From contig OY740771.1 of the NCBI GenBank assembly GCA_963513935.1, positions 18,831,349-18,895,348 on the forward strand: DNA of 64,000 nt, in the 5' to 3' direction. A program made the position numbers and the translations under genes. Positions 47,078 through 59,000 of the stretch are shown in pieces. The notes under the pieces were generated by a model that worked only from the letters and a program-made list of their open reading frames with translations, was not told where the DNA came from and made no database searches. The first letter of the stretch is position 1. Each line of letters starts with the position of its first letter. The stretch comes from Aphrophora alni (lineage: Eukaryota; Arthropoda; Insecta; Hemiptera; Aphrophoridae).

Positions 47078-48429
47078 ATATCCAATAGTAATTAACAATT
47101 CCCACGATGTAGGATCAACACCGTAATTGTTGAACCACTACGTGGATTAAACCAGGGAACTCACGCACATGAATCCAGATGACTAGAAGTTCAGAGATTC
47201 TCAAGGTTTTTTCCTTTTCCGGCACCCTTGGTGCATCAGGATTCTTCCACAACCCCCCGTGTTAGAACATATGCCTACCGCCAGTAAAAAACTTTCCTGT
47301 ACCATGTTCATTTTAGCACGATAATTCCAAAAAACAAAAACAGTTTAACATAAATATGACGTGGCAAATGGAATTTAGATACACTGAGATCTATCATTTA
47401 TTGATATCCAAAAGTTAGTTTCATGTTGCCAAAATTGTATCTTCGTTCTATTGACACAAAAACAGCCAATTAACATTTTAATTGTCCATAAAACTAAATT
47501 CAGATGGGGATTTGGTCATGAACGAGTTTTGGATCCATGTAGTCAATATTTTATTGTCATTGAAAGTATTTTTCTTTATTTTGCAATTTTTATCTCAAAG
47601 TTTAAACTCAGTATGCCTGTTTCTTTACAAATCCAAGTTAGATATTAGACACTAATTCTATATTTTCATCTTTACTTTACAATGTTCTGACTTTATAAAC
47701 ACTCTTGTCATTGAGTTAGGTTTATGACAATGGTTTATGTTTGTACCTTATCATGGTATTATAGTGGAAAAGTACCATGACTTGCAAAATGTTTTTATTT
47801 ACTTATTACAGGCTTGCACATAATATAAAATATAAAATGAGTTTGACTTGTTTATAATTTTATCAGTTTGTTGAAATTAAAAAACAAAACATATCTTATC
47901 TTTTCAGATTTAGCCTATTTAAGCAGAGGTGTTCATTCCCATTTACCCTATGGAGTTAATTCCCCCCTTGCTAAAAATCAATTTCAATTTCACAGAATCA
48001 GATAATGAAAAGGACTTCATCAATGAAATTCTATTTACCATCGTTTAGAAATGGTTAAACAGTTTATTTTTCACTTTTGTGGAATATTTGAGGAAAATAT
48101 AAATTGTAAACATTTCCAGAGTCTTCGTGATGTTACATTTTTAAATTGTTGAGCATTTTTTGAAAAGGTATTATAATTTAGACAATAAAAAAGCTACGCT
48201 TTTTATTTTCAAAATGTATAATACAAAAATATAATTTTTCTAGAAAACAAGGAATTAAAAAAAAAATGATAAAATTAAAATTTGAATAAAATTGTCGAAA
48301 TCTAACAACATTTTGTATCCTTGTTCTATTTTCAGATATAAACAAAAAAGATTGTTATTAAACGAAAAGGTCTAAAGACTGTCAGAATCTAAATTTTAAA
48401 ATTGTCAACTTTCTTCAACTCTTGTATAG
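47078..48429. other. Sequence right of the transposon, nothing recognised
   Basis: A 65-codon frame at 47451 has no family motif. No repeat matched. Confidence 0.35.
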
Positions 48430-48660
48430 TGTATGTAACGCCTTGGAGTCACGGTTACCGGTTTGAGTCCTCTTTGTTGCACTCCAGGTTTTAACAAAGC
48501 GGCAGCTTGTAGCAAGGTCTTACCTCAAATCCCTTGCTTCCTACCTGTGATAAACAACGCAACGGGTAGCATAGCGCGGGATCAGCTGCTCTGATCAAAA
48601 GGAAAAACCTTTTCGTGAAGTGCTGACAGATAGGCTGGGCTGGTATCAAGTCCCCTGAAT
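48430..48660 (+). repeat. Possible SINE (box B-like word)
   Basis: A less AT-rich block starting atgtaacgccttggag. It has ggtttgagtcc, close to a tRNA box B, at about 48460. Box A is not convincing. Confidence 0.25.
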
Positions 48661-48769
48661 TTATTTAGTTTATCCACAAGTTTTTTCTAAAATATTATAA
48701 GGGGTTAGATTGCGGATAATGGCGTTTACGCGATGTCGGGAAGGCCACATTTTGTACCGATCCGCGGAA

Positions 48770-49080
48770 AAAACCATTTCTAAAAATCAACCTCAACGAT
48801 TTTGATCAAATTTGGTCAAGTGTAGCCTCTAAACACAGTATTGCACAAAAACGTGTTGTTCCCTATCTCTCAAAATATGACGGTGAGCGATTTATCGGTT
48901 AAAAAATCGACCATGACGTAAAATTTACCCTAAAGATGCGTTTATAAAACGAGAAAAGGAAGTTTAGATCATTATATTTTTTCAAAGACGGTGTCCAATA
49001 GTCATTTTCACTTTTTGATTGTCCGAAACTGACAATTTTAGTTTTGGCCGGTAAAGTGAGAAAGTTTGTGCTTGGTTTGT
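48770..49080 (+). repeat. DR-A copy 11
   Basis: aacgattttgatcaaatttgg, caagtgtagcctctaa, gagcgatttatcgg and cactttttgattgtccg are all DR-A words. The core hairpin here (cgttt ata aaacg at about 48934) is intact, although the flanking bases drifted. Confidence 0.75.
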
Positions 49081-50407
49081 TTTAATTAAAATAAATAGTA
49101 TCGTCACCATCCCCTCCAGTGAGGAGGGGTACCTCGAAGTCTTAGACTGATTACACAAGAAAACAAGTTAATGGGTGTCATCCATGGTATACAGTATACA
49201 AGCGGGTCCTCTAAATGTATACCAGAAGTTTGCATTTTGAGCCTTGTACGGTTATAAATACACGAGATAAATGAAATATAAAAATGACTGTATTTCATTA
49301 ATTCATCTCTACTATTTTAGGGTACAAACATTATTTGAGGCCTCAGTTATTGTCTCTTAATTTGCCGCGGCTATCCCTTTGAAGTAGGAGCTTTTACAGT
49401 TGATTACAATACAAAGTTTTTATAGTCCTTGGAATTCTACACAGATAACAACACAATTGACAAAACCTTACACTAATTTCTTACATCTAAACAATTGATA
49501 TTTAATTTTAAATGAGTGTTTAGCTGGTGAATTTATGAAATGATTATGGTGTGAAATACAAATTGGATGTTGGGTAATTATTTTATTATTTTACCGATGT
49601 ATGAATTAAAAGTTTATGAAATGTTCACTGTTATTTGATTTAAGAGTTTTGTTATTTATATGTTTTGCAAGATATCTATCGATGTTAATTTGATCTTACA
49701 ACATGTGATTTCCTTTAAGCTGATACTTATAGCTTTTTGTGAATTAAAAGTTATTATGTTTCGTCACTCACTAAGATAATGTGAAATTCTTTGAAACAGT
49801 TTTAATGATATCTGATTTTAAAAGTTTTCCTCCCTCCTTCATGGTCCAACTAACAATCCTCTCCAATCTGCCCACCTTCTTTTTCTTCTCTTTTTGTAGC
49901 AACCAATTTTCTTATTTCTTCTTCTTCTTCACTTGTTTATTATATTGTATATTTAGCACTACACTTTAATACACATATGTGGACTAAATTTTTTCCTTTA
50001 AAAATATGAGTTAAAATTTCATTTGGATATATATATATATATTATATATCTACTTAGGTTTGATGGATGAAATGGGACTTGAATGGAAATGGGCTATGTA
50101 ATGAGAAGTTTTGTTGATCACGACTGTTTTGACGGCGCTCAGGGTCTTGTGATTTATGGTATGTTATCTTGAGATGATGGTTTATTTATTTTTTAAGGTA
50201 TCATTATAATTGATAAATCAAGGGATCTTACCAGGTAAAGATAGTTAATTTTTTTTGTTGCCAAACTTACCCTATTACTTCGTAATAGTGAAACTAAAGA
50301 AGAGACACTAAAACACAGCTCACAGAGAAATATTAAAAGTTTAATGCTTTATCGTTGGCTTCTGGCTTACTGATTGCTTTGCCATTCATTGTTCTCACAG
50401 TGGTAGT
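49081..50407. other. Sequence without recognised features
   Basis: A pyrimidine-rich stretch at about 49820-49940 and a TA run at about 50027-50046. No gene signal. Confidence 0.35.
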
Positions 50408-50485
50408 GAGTGTTGTACCGCTAATCGCGTTAATTCTTTGTTCGCTTCGCACGCGAAATCTCAAGAACGGTTATACTTAGCGGCC
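50408..50485 (+). repeat. ~75-bp dispersed repeat, copy 1
   Basis: gtgttgtaccgctaatcg, ttaattctttgttcgcttcg and aacggttatactta recur in order at 50741-50815, about 333 bp to the right. Confidence 0.85.
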
Positions 50486-50740
50486 TGCGGTTACCACCAT
50501 TGGATTCAGAAGGTTTCAATCTATAAGACCATGTATAACAATATTAGGTTAATTTTTTATGGAATAACTAATTAACGTTGATTAACATTTGATAGGGTTA
50601 ATTAATATGTTAATTGTATTTTTGAAGGTCGCCAATTTTTTTATGACAAGATTGAAATGTTTTTTATACGTATGCCAAGTTTCATCCTCATATCTCAATA
50701 ACTTTGGGAGATAGAATTTTTTAAACGAAAAAAAGTCCCG

Positions 50741-50815
50741 TAAGTGTTGTACCGCTAATCGAGTTAATTCTTTGTTCGCTTCGTTCGCGATATCTCATGA
50801 ACGGTTATACTTAAC
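50741..50815 (+). repeat. ~75-bp dispersed repeat, copy 2
   Basis: Direct repeat of 50408-50485 with a handful of differences (gag for gcg; tcgttcgcgata for the cgcacgcgaa variant). Confidence 0.85.
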
Positions 50816-50934
50816 AATTATGGTGTACCAATCGATGTATATAAAGCCTGGAATGCTGACTGCCTCTACTGAATAACAAACCACTGGTGGGCCTCACTGG
50901 CTGGTGTTCAAATGTATTGGTAACAGTAAACGAT

Positions 50935-51440
50935 TCAAGTATAGAAGTGTGCCTCCATTCCATCGATTATCGTTTTGATTCAAGGGTTTTATAAGCGACC
51001 CAAGTCTCATCCCCGCTCACTATCTGGCTCAGAAAGTCATCACCGTCTTTGTCGTAACATGTCAAAAGATCAACTGTAGTCCTCTGACGTTGTTTTTGTG
51101 TGATCCTCTGTAAGACGTTTTGGCACAAAGAGCACAAAGTTTATAAAAAATGTAGTTTTACAGAAACATTTTTATGAAGAAATGTCGTGAAGAAGTGCTC
51201 GTTATTTGCAGAAATTCCATAGAAAGAGCAGAAATTGTAAACTTCCGGTTTTCCTCTTTTCTCGTACAGCACGAAGCAACTGGTCACTAACTAAAGATGG
51301 ACGCACATTTCGTTCGCCATCGTGCACTTGGTGGACCCACCTCCTTACCATTACTCCTCACTCATCGCATTTTCTCCGTAAACCTGGCAGATCCGTCGAT
51401 GTATGTCGACTGGCTTAATGTTCTTCGCTTTCGGAAAAAG
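50935..51440 (-). pseudogene. mariner transposase relic, N-terminal two thirds
   Basis: The minus strand, frameshifts aside, gives IKPVDIHRRICQVYGENAM (about 51415-51360). Then come VRRWVHQVHDGERNVRPS and LVSDQLLRAVREK (about 51340-51265), with KRLTEDHTK near 51110. The first catalytic block, LLTCYDKDGDDFLSQIV then SGDETWVA, lies at about 51065-51000. LESKRxSMEWRHTS follows near 50960. This matches classical mariner: VRRWVxxFxxGRxxVHDExRSGRPSLV, DGDDFLxxIVTGDETWV and KxQSMxWRH. The part with the second and third aspartates was not found. Confidence 0.82.
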
Positions 51441-51611
51441 AATAACAGATATAATATCACAAGTAGCGGGATTTTCAATCAATTTCGTCATTCCAAACAA
51501 CAAACAATGATGTCAAAATGGCGTCATCTCTTTCTCTTTGACTCAGAGCAGAGCAACTACTGCGCATTTGCAGAACTACGAAAGGAAGTTACTTTCTGGA
51601 CGTACCTCGTA

Positions 51612-51675
51612 TTTTAGTTGATTTTTATTTGGTTTTAGGATAACTGACTGAGAAACTTTTTACAATGTCGTCTTT
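51612..51675 (+). repeat. DR-A fragment
   Basis: tgatttttatttggttttagg and gactgagaaactttttacaat match the right end of DR-A. Confidence 0.5.
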
Positions 51676-52329
51676 ATTTCTGTGTATATGAGAGTGAAAT
51701 TAGTTGCCAATGTTGTGTGATAAAATCAGTATATTATAGTTTATTTATTCGCAGAAATACCATAAAACAGGTTACAGACCTTTCTAAATGAATGTCAATC
51801 AAACACGAAGCACGTTTTACCGATTACTGACGGAAATATTGATAAATTTTTAGCTTGTCACTTGCATTACTGATCCAACAATAACTTTAGAGTTCGCGTG
51901 TTTATTATGTCCTGGGGTGAAGACCTCGGAGAACTTTGAACTTTGAAACATCAATTTTAATTTAATTTGATCTAAAAATAACTGAACATAACCTTATCGT
52001 CGTTGTAACAAATTTGAAATATTAGATTTATCGACACGCAGACATGATAGAATGTACATTTCTTTAGTGATATTTAAGGTTTATTGGATGACCTTGCTAT
52101 CAAAATGACCTTAAACGTGGTTCTGTTATATGTTAACGAAACAGGCAAAAGAAACATCCGAAATATTATGTAATACGCAGTTTTGAAATTTAACGAACTT
52201 TATGGAGTTAATTTTTTTATCCAGTATACGGAGTATAGGTTATGTTAGCTAATTGTAAATCATTTCGTACTCCGGTTTTTGACTTACGCTTCATGGTCTC
52301 AGAAAACAGAAGAAATGATTTCATGCCGT
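51676..52329. other. Sequence without recognised features
   Basis: Nothing supported. Confidence 0.35.
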
Positions 52330-52490
52330 CCATCCGTTGTTGTTGTCGCCCGATAGAGGCCACAAAAATTAAGATAGAAACATGAAATTGTGTATAGAAG
52401 AGTATAGTGTGCTAATATAGAATCCAATTGAAATTTTTAAAAATGGAACTGAAAATGTAAACATGGCGGCCATTTTAAACGAATCATTGG
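52330..52490 (+). repeat. Dispersed repeat DR-D, copy 1
   Basis: aagatagaaacatgaaatt and agtatagtgtgctaatatag recur inverted at 58.85-59.0 kb. Both copies also carry a cgttgtt/aacaacg-type segment and a gcggcca word. Confidence 0.7.
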
Positions 52491-52519
52491 ATGACCTTGA
52501 ACTATTGTAATAAAACAGT

Positions 52520-52745
52520 TAATTTAATTTTTGTTTAAAGCCAAAAAACCTCTCGGTTATCATTGCCATAAAAAAAAAGAAAAGAATAAACCCTTATAAA
52601 TTTAAAGACCCCTGCCCTCAAAATAGTGTTAGGGTAGGAATAAGAGTTGGGTAAGAGAGATCTGATAGAAAAGACGAAAAAAGGGGTCTAAGACTAGTGA
52701 AAAAAAGGTCTAGATCCAGCTATACTCCATTGGAATTACCATACA
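52520..52745 (+). repeat. DR-C copy 3
   Basis: tttaaagacccctgccctc and gtctagatccagcta match the 30.9-kb copy read in reverse. aaaaaacctctcggttatc matches aaaaaccttctcagtcatc at 40.82 kb. Confidence 0.55.
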
Positions 52746-53270
52746 AGCCCCTGAGGTTCAAAACGGTTAATAATCATTAACTATTAAATGTTTAAAAAGT
52801 TAATAAAAAATTTGAAATTTTTATTTTCTAGTAAGAAAATTTTATTTCTCAACAGCTAACTTCTGCTGACTTTTGGATGACCAAGAAGAGCTATTGTGTG
52901 TTTAGGTTAGGTTAGTGTTCTTATTACAACTAATATTTCTTCCGTTATCATGGGTATTCTTCAACGGGTAATAAATAATTAAAAAAATAGTTTGTTTAAC
53001 ACGAAAAATGCTAAACTGTTTTCGAGAGATTTCTTACATTTTAAATAAACGCCATTTTGAAACGGTACACTGCAAAATAATAGTATAAAACATTCTGAAC
53101 AATTTGGTATCGATATATCAATCCGTTTCCACGATATGGTTTGTTTTTGAAAAAAAAAGAAGCCAGACAGATGATCGGAAAACAAATATTTTTGGTTATC
53201 TGTTTAAAGGAACTTGTACTCTCACATATACGTAGTATAGAGAAAGTTATGTTCCTAAAGTAGAATACCT
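52746..53270. other. Sequence without recognised features
   Basis: A short TTAGG-like run (tttaggttaggttag) lies at 52901-52915. Nothing else. Confidence 0.35.
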
Positions 53271-54420
53271 ATAAATGGTATTGATGGGTCTAAGATCAGA
53301 GAGGACACTGGGACTGGAGTATTTGGGCCAAGAATCAAGTACTCTGAAGCCATGTGTACCTAAGTGATCCACTCTATAGAAAGATGTGTACAGTTTAACG
53401 TCGATAAGAGATATAGAAATGAGGACATAGCTATTTTATTTCAGACAGCCAAGGAGCTATTAAAGAGCTGATTTCTTTAGTATTCAACTTTAAGACATTA
53501 TGGGATTGCCTAAGCAAAACAATGAAGTAACTCTGCTCTGAGTGCCAGGACACATAGAAGTAATTGAAAATTAACATCCGGAGAAACTTGCGAGAGTGGG
53601 GGTAAGTACCCCTCTCAGAGGCCAGAACATTTTTGTGGTCTTGAAGACGCTTACTTGGAACTACTAAGGTAAGAAGAAGAAACAGTAAGAGGTCACTTAT
53701 GGGAAAGAATGGCAGGGCTAAGTCAGGCCAAGGTTCTCTTTAGGAATTATAACAGGAGAAAATCGAGAGAATGCATCATCAGGTCAAGCAGATATAAACT
53801 GAAAATGTTGACAGGTTTTCCTATCGGGACATTGTAGACTCAGGGAACATCCTAGAAGGATCCGAAAAGAAAATGATGGGACCTGGACATCTGCCAAGAA
53901 TGGCAGGGCTAAGACAGGCCAAGGAACTCTTTAGGAATTTTAACAGAAGAAGATCGAGAGCATGCATCATGTTAAGCAGAGATAAACTGACACATGTCGT
54001 TTATGACATTGACAGGTTTTCTATCGGGACATTGTAGACTCAAGGGACATCCTAGAAGGAACCGAATAGAAAATGATGGGACATGGAAATCTGCAGGGCT
54101 AAGACAGGCCAAGGAACTCTTTGGTAATTATAAAAGGAGAGAATCGAGAATATGTATAAGGTTAAGCAGAGATAAACTGAACGTCGACAGGTTTTCTATT
54201 GGGACATTGTAGACTCAGGGAACATCTAGAAATCTATCTGTTAGGGATTGATGTAGAGGAAATATTTACCCTTGATCCCTTAATGTGCTTAGGAGTTGGG
54301 GCTTCTACAGACGGGAGTTCCAAGTTTTAGGAGAAGTAAGGGGTATATAGTGGATCTCAAGAAGTCGTAGTGCATTTCGACACAACTACTAGGCTACTAC
54401 TATTAAAATCCTTAGAGGAT
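53270..54420 (+). pseudogene. LINE RNase H to C-terminus relic with internal tandem triplication
   Basis: Plus-strand reading starts NGIDGSKIREDTGTGVFG and PRIKYSEAM, with the first RNase H aspartate in DGSK at about 53282. It continues through TAKELLKS, LSARTHRSN and PEHFCGLEDAYLELLR. A segment reading AGLSQAKVLFRNYNRR ... SRYKLKMLTGF then occurs three times, starting at about 53711, 53902 and 54093. The last two copies read AGLRQAKELF and LSRDKL. The pattern is that of Jockey/R1-group LINEs between RNase H and the C-terminal zinc motif. Frameshifts and stops throughout. Confidence 0.75.
53700..54235 (+). repeat. Three tandem copies of a ~190-bp LINE segment
   Basis: gcagggctaagacaggcca recurs at 53712 (one base changed), 53903 and 54093, that is every 190-191 bp. 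catcctagaagga and gggacattgtagactca recur likewise. Confidence 0.88.
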
Positions 54421-55254
54421 ATACTGATGGAAAAAAAGTCATCAAAATAATTAGAGTTATTTTTGAGAATATTTTTCTAATTAGAGCGAACCTCAAATTA
54501 TGAGTTAGCTACAAATTTAAAAAAATCCCGATTAAGGCCAAAATATACCCACATCAAAATTGATTATAAACTCGATAGCTATACTTTGTCACAACTTTCT
54601 CTGGACAACGTATACGCCTATATGAGAAAGTAAAAACATTTTCCATATCAATCAGTTTAAAAAAACTTTATTCTTAAGTTGTAATTAGGTAACTATCTAT
54701 GGACGCGTTTGGCAATAACTGCGTAACAAACACCCAACGGTCGAGATAGATCGTTTCGTTTGGTCATGAATAAAACTTATAACACAACCGTGTCAACGCA
54801 TTCAGTTTAATTGCTGGCAATTCATTAACTGACCCATGTGTGTGTCTGGCTTCACCTGCATTTTGTTGGATCGCTGTCGTGCCTTTAACCGGTTTACAGT
54901 GGTTATATCCCGCCTGCCAATCAGCTCTACTACATCCAGTCGGTAAATATTCTTCCAGTCACACGCACACACGCACAGTCTCTCTTCCTACTCAATACAT
55001 AATCAAGCTGTACACGAATGGAGATAATATTTGTCACTGTGTTATCGAGATATGCGGGTACATCTGACGTTTTCATGTGTTCTCTCAATTTTAAATAAAT
55101 AATTTTACATCAATTCCTTATAGAAACAAAAATACGTTGCATGGCGCTAATACATCAGCAAATTACTTTTGTTAATTTTTACTTTCACTCGTATGTAGTA
55201 TAGAATTGGTCTTGTGATGAGTCGAAATTCGATGTCATGTTTTTTTTGGGAATA
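54421..55254. other. Sequence without recognised features
   Basis: A 75-codon frame at 54840 shows no family motif. Confidence 0.35.
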
Positions 55255-55740
55255 TACCCGTTTTGACATCCCTTGATTCGTAAACGTCTGTCTTTCTCAC
55301 TCACCCATCTCCAAAACTAGCCGTCACCAAAAATGTTATTTCGATAGTTGTCAATCAAACTATGGACATAGTCATTGAAAAAACAAACTACAGTATTTAG
55401 CCTATATATTGAAATAGGCTCTAAACTTGTTTCGCTTTTATTATAAACACATCTTCAGGATAAATCGTATTTGATTAAAATCGAGCTTTTAGGTGGTCAG
55501 GAGTTTTTTGCCATTATTCCTGAAACTAAATTGGTAATATCTGTTTTTTAAGCGATATCGCACGAACCAACAGTTTTGAATTCCGACTCTTCGTTTTGTC
55601 TTGGTTCTTAGAAGCTACACATAATATCTTTTACGTGTAAGCATAATATATTTTCAGAGAGTTGGAGACGAAATTCAGAGAGTTATTTTAGTTTTGCGGA
55701 TGAATGTATGAGAAAGTTAGTGCATTGTTTTTGCACATTT
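55255..55740 (-). repeat. DR-A copy 12
   Basis: Reverse copy with actcacccatctccaaaac, agttgtcaatcaaac, the core (cgaaac ... ctgaaga at 55429-55458) and ggttcttagaagctacac. Confidence 0.75.
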
Positions 55741-56429
55741 TATACTATTTATAATATACAAGTAGACGCCAATAATGTTAATGTTAGAGGCCAATAAAGA
55801 GAGTGAGAGTGAGAGAAGGCCAACACATATGCTAGAGTGTCAGGGCTCAATGAACAAAGTACTCCCACTTGAACTTCAATAAGACCTTGTTAGATTAATT
55901 ATGGTTTATTACACCAGGTTTCCAATACACTATCAATACCATTCTAGACGCCATGGTCTACGATAATTTGTTGTTGATCGGGATCCGAATAGCTCTGGGT
56001 GTTTTTCTGTTTTGGTAATTTCTCGTTCTTGTTAGTCCAGCACGGATAAACAAAGTGTTTTTGTAAATGGGGGATCGTTTGTATCTCTGCAAGCGTTAAT
56101 TATATATTTATTGTTCTTAAATTGAGGAGATAAATTTTTCGGTAATCTTAACACAACTCGCAGAGAATTTGAAAGAACGTTTCCCCCACACTATGGTAGA
56201 GCGGATGATCCAACAATCCTATAAAATTATGAAGGTGGCTTTTGAGGGATTACGAAGGCCAATCACCAACTTCACTTCTGACCTCCTGCCAAGGCAGCAA
56301 TTCTTTTCTGGATCTATATCTAGGCCGTCAATGAAATATCTAGGACTGTTTCGCCCTCGACATCTCCTTCCATCTGTAAGTGTCTTTATATGGAATGGAA
56401 CATCTTTCCTTGTGAGATGCCAATAATTG
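55741..56429. other. Sequence without recognised features
   Basis: GAGA-rich near 55798-55816. An 85-codon frame at 56169 is opposite the LINE-like strand described next and is probably chance. Confidence 0.35.
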
Positions 56430-56525
56430 GGCTAGAGTCCTCAGGAGGTTTTTCAACCCCTCTTCTTGCCAAATAATCAGCTAACTCTTTTCTCGTTATC
56501 TCTACATCTTCTGTTACACCTTCAA
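56430..56525 (-). pseudogene. Possible LINE RNase H fragment
   Basis: Minus-strand reading gives EITRKELADYLARRGVEKP, resembling GNExADxLARxG near the end of LINE RNase H domains. Only about 25 residues. Confidence 0.35.
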
Positions 56526-56617
56526 GACGAGAACTGACCAAGAAGCAACTGATACTCTCAGACTAATTTGGATACAGTTATAATGTCTGCCTGTTTATCA
56601 GAACATATAATCTATGT

Positions 56618-57084
56618 ATTAGCAATGACTACATAAATACTATAAGACACGACATAGGATAGGGAAATAGTCTACGCTTTACGGGTGCTGTTCGTCACAA
56701 GTTTGACACACAGCTATCAGAAAGCGCTAGCAGCAGGTGCTTGACTGTACGCATCCCACTTGGTTGAGACTGTACAACTGTTGACCCCTCTCTCACAAAC
56801 CTTCTCACTTACTTCCGTCAGCATAGTCAGTGTTGTCAGTTCGTGGCGCTGAGATAAGCGATTCTCGACCTTCCCTCGCATCTCTGGTCCCATATGTGGC
56901 ATCAGTGCGTTTTCTCTTACCCGCCTGAAACATTGTTTGACCGTAGAGCCACCTAGCGCCAGTCACATCAACTGCAGATTCTTTAGCAGCACACCCTAGC
57001 GGGTATTGGTCAACTCAAGAATAAGCGTAGAATATTTAACATGGCCATGTCGTGTCTTATAGTATTTATGTAGTCATTGGTATT
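56618..57084. mobile_element. TIR element with GC-rich interior (~465 bp)
   Basis: A 33-bp perfect inverted repeat (56623-56655 and 57047-57079, outer caatgactacataaatact) continues imperfectly to a shared tctacgctt word. The arms are AT-rich, but the ~340-bp interior is near half GC with many CpG, unlike its surroundings. The interior has no recognisable protein. It could be captured host sequence or the body of an unclassified DNA transposon. Confidence 0.82.
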
Positions 57085-57131
57085 AGTAGGCAGCAGGCGT
57101 TGTCAACTGTGATTGGCCGAGGGAATCAGGT

Positions 57132-57142
57132 GGGGGGGGGGA
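57132..57142. repeat. G homopolymer (about 10 bp)
   Basis: Uninterrupted G run in an otherwise mixed stretch. Confidence 0.8.
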
Positions 57143-57289
57143 CGCTTCGCTGTAGTAGGCCAAGTTATTAAGGCCTAGTGTGTTTGTACCTCTGAAGATG
57201 ATTGCAGTGCTATTGAAATGTACATCACAATATAACTACACAGTCTTTGTGTTGTTAGTGTTTTATTGTGGTTTGGTTAATTTTCTTTG

Positions 57290-58050
57290 ACTTATAACCA
57301 CCACAGTTAACTAGGGGTTTTATATGATCATCCTCCTACCTTGTCTTATGAATATTCTATAATATTTTGACTTCTTTATTACCATTAATTTTAATACTTT
57401 AAAAACATAGAGCTAACGAAGTGGAAGAACATCGGTAGTGAAAAAACTCGGAAGGGAATCCAGAAACTTACTTCTATTAGGAAAAATCCTGACAAATGAT
57501 TTTTGGACAATAATTAAAGTTTTATAATGTCAGATGTACGTACTTCCCAAATACGCCATATGCCAATTTAGAATGCACGAATCCAAAATAAATTTGCCGC
57601 TGTATAGATGCTGGAAGGTAGAGTAAATGAAAATTTTCTATGAAACATGCACAAATATCTTTTTATGTTGATTAAACGATAATTTTTCATCCAAATGTAG
57701 GCCAAGGCACTTAGTATACTCGCACTGTTTAGTTATATTACAGCCACACGATTCTTGATCAAGCCAACACTGTGATATTTAAAATGGAGCAACATATTTG
57801 AATGTGTTTTAAATCGAAAAAAATAGATAAATTTAAGGAAACCACGGGCTTAAGAAATGTAGATCGTGCTGGATTTAAATTTGTAGCTTAACAGGATCAT
57901 AATAAGACCGTTAACAAACACCATCATCAGCAAACACAGTTATATTTCCCACGAATAGTCCTGAAAATAAGTAATTTATAAATATAAGAAACATTTAGAA
58001 TCTAGTATTGACCCTTGGGTTACACCGCAAGCTATTATAAAGTCTCCCCA
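57290..58050 (-). pseudogene. LINE reverse-transcriptase relic (CR1/Jockey-like)
   Basis: Minus-strand reading, with frameshifts, gives CGVTQGSILDS (motif B) at about 58030. The catalytic YADD-type motif VGNITVFADDG lies at about 57950-57920. CNITKQCEYTKCLGLHLDE then KLSFNQH lies near 57720-57670. FVHSKLAYGVFG and QKSFVRIFPNRSKFLDSLP follow near 57590-57450. The order matches reverse transcriptases of CR1/Jockey-type LINEs (GVPQGSxLGP, FADD, YLGxxxD, LxYGxxxWG, QKxxxRxI). Confidence 0.78.
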
Positions 58051-58074
58051 CATGGCTGGCAGGCCTTGAAGCTG

Positions 58075-58525
58075 TACAACCCGTGACGGTGACTCGGAAC
58101 TCACTTCGATCGTGTTATGGCAGCATGCTCAGCTTGTTCAGATGTTTCGGCGTCTGGGAGCATGTGCTATGAGAGGTTTCGTGGTAGTAGCGGTGTGCTA
58201 GTTGTAGATTACTCCCAGCACCTATCCTAATAAGTGAGGATCTGGTGTTGTGCCGAAAGGCTCCAGGTGCGCCGGCATTCCTAGTCATGAGGATATGTGG
58301 GAGGGTATCGCGTGTGCGACCCGATGGTGACTCATCATGAGGAACCTTACCAACAGGCTGAGTGCCAAAGGAGCATGCTCAGGCTGTCTAGAGGTTTAGT
58401 CTTCTGGTGGGGATGAGCTGAGGAAGGTTTCGTGGTGGTAGTGGTGACTAGTGGTGGATATTGCTCCCCGAACCTATTTTTGTGAGTGGGTGCCTGGTGT
58501 TGTGCAGAAAGGCTCTATGTGTTAT
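58075..58525. repeat. GC-rich block with two diverged ~245-bp tandem copies
   Basis: agcatgctcag (58122 and 58372), ggtttcgtggt, ctggtgttgtgc and aaaggctc recur in order about 250 bp apart. GC content is well above the neighbours. It resembles a repeated 5' leader of a LINE, but no ORF adjoins it convincingly. Confidence 0.75.
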
Positions 58526-58849
58526 TCGGAGCTAGTTTAAGTTTTAACTTTCAACTCATTAGAACATGCGTTGGTCATGGCAGGCATCCAAAGCTGAATA
58601 TATATCAAGGAGCATCTACTCGCTACGCTCGTGTCTGGCACCCGAAACTGCTATTCTCATAATTATACGAATATCACTTTTTCTTGTGAGGATCGAAATT
58701 AGCTTTTGACAATAACTTCGCCTTTTGTCATCGTAGAGAGATCGGGTTGAGGAAGAATTGAAATCTGCAAATTTGTATCTAATGAAACGTGTTACAAGTT
58801 CAATAACGCATAATTTATAATCGAAAAACTATTTAATATGGAGTCATTT
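58526..58849. other. Sequence without recognised features
   Basis: Contains ctactcgctacgctcgtgtc, a word common in dispersed repeats. No partner in the window. Confidence 0.3.
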
Positions 58850-59000
58850 TAACATTTTCAAATAATTTTTTCTGAATTTCAATACTGTTCTATAAGAGCA
58901 CACTATAGTCTCATATAGCAAATTTCATGTTTCTATCTTAATTTGAATGGCCGCTGCCGTGCTTACGTACAAACGACAACGGCGTTTCGAAAATAACTTT
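58850..59000 (-). repeat. DR-D copy 2
   Basis: Reverse complement of the 52.3-kb copy: agagcacactatagtctc, aatttcatgtttctatctt and acgacaacggcg. Confidence 0.7.

Noticed and set aside
54840..55067. 75-codon frame with a hydrophobic start
   Set aside because: Could mimic a signal peptide, but it is isolated, lacks homology and is in repeat-rich DNA.
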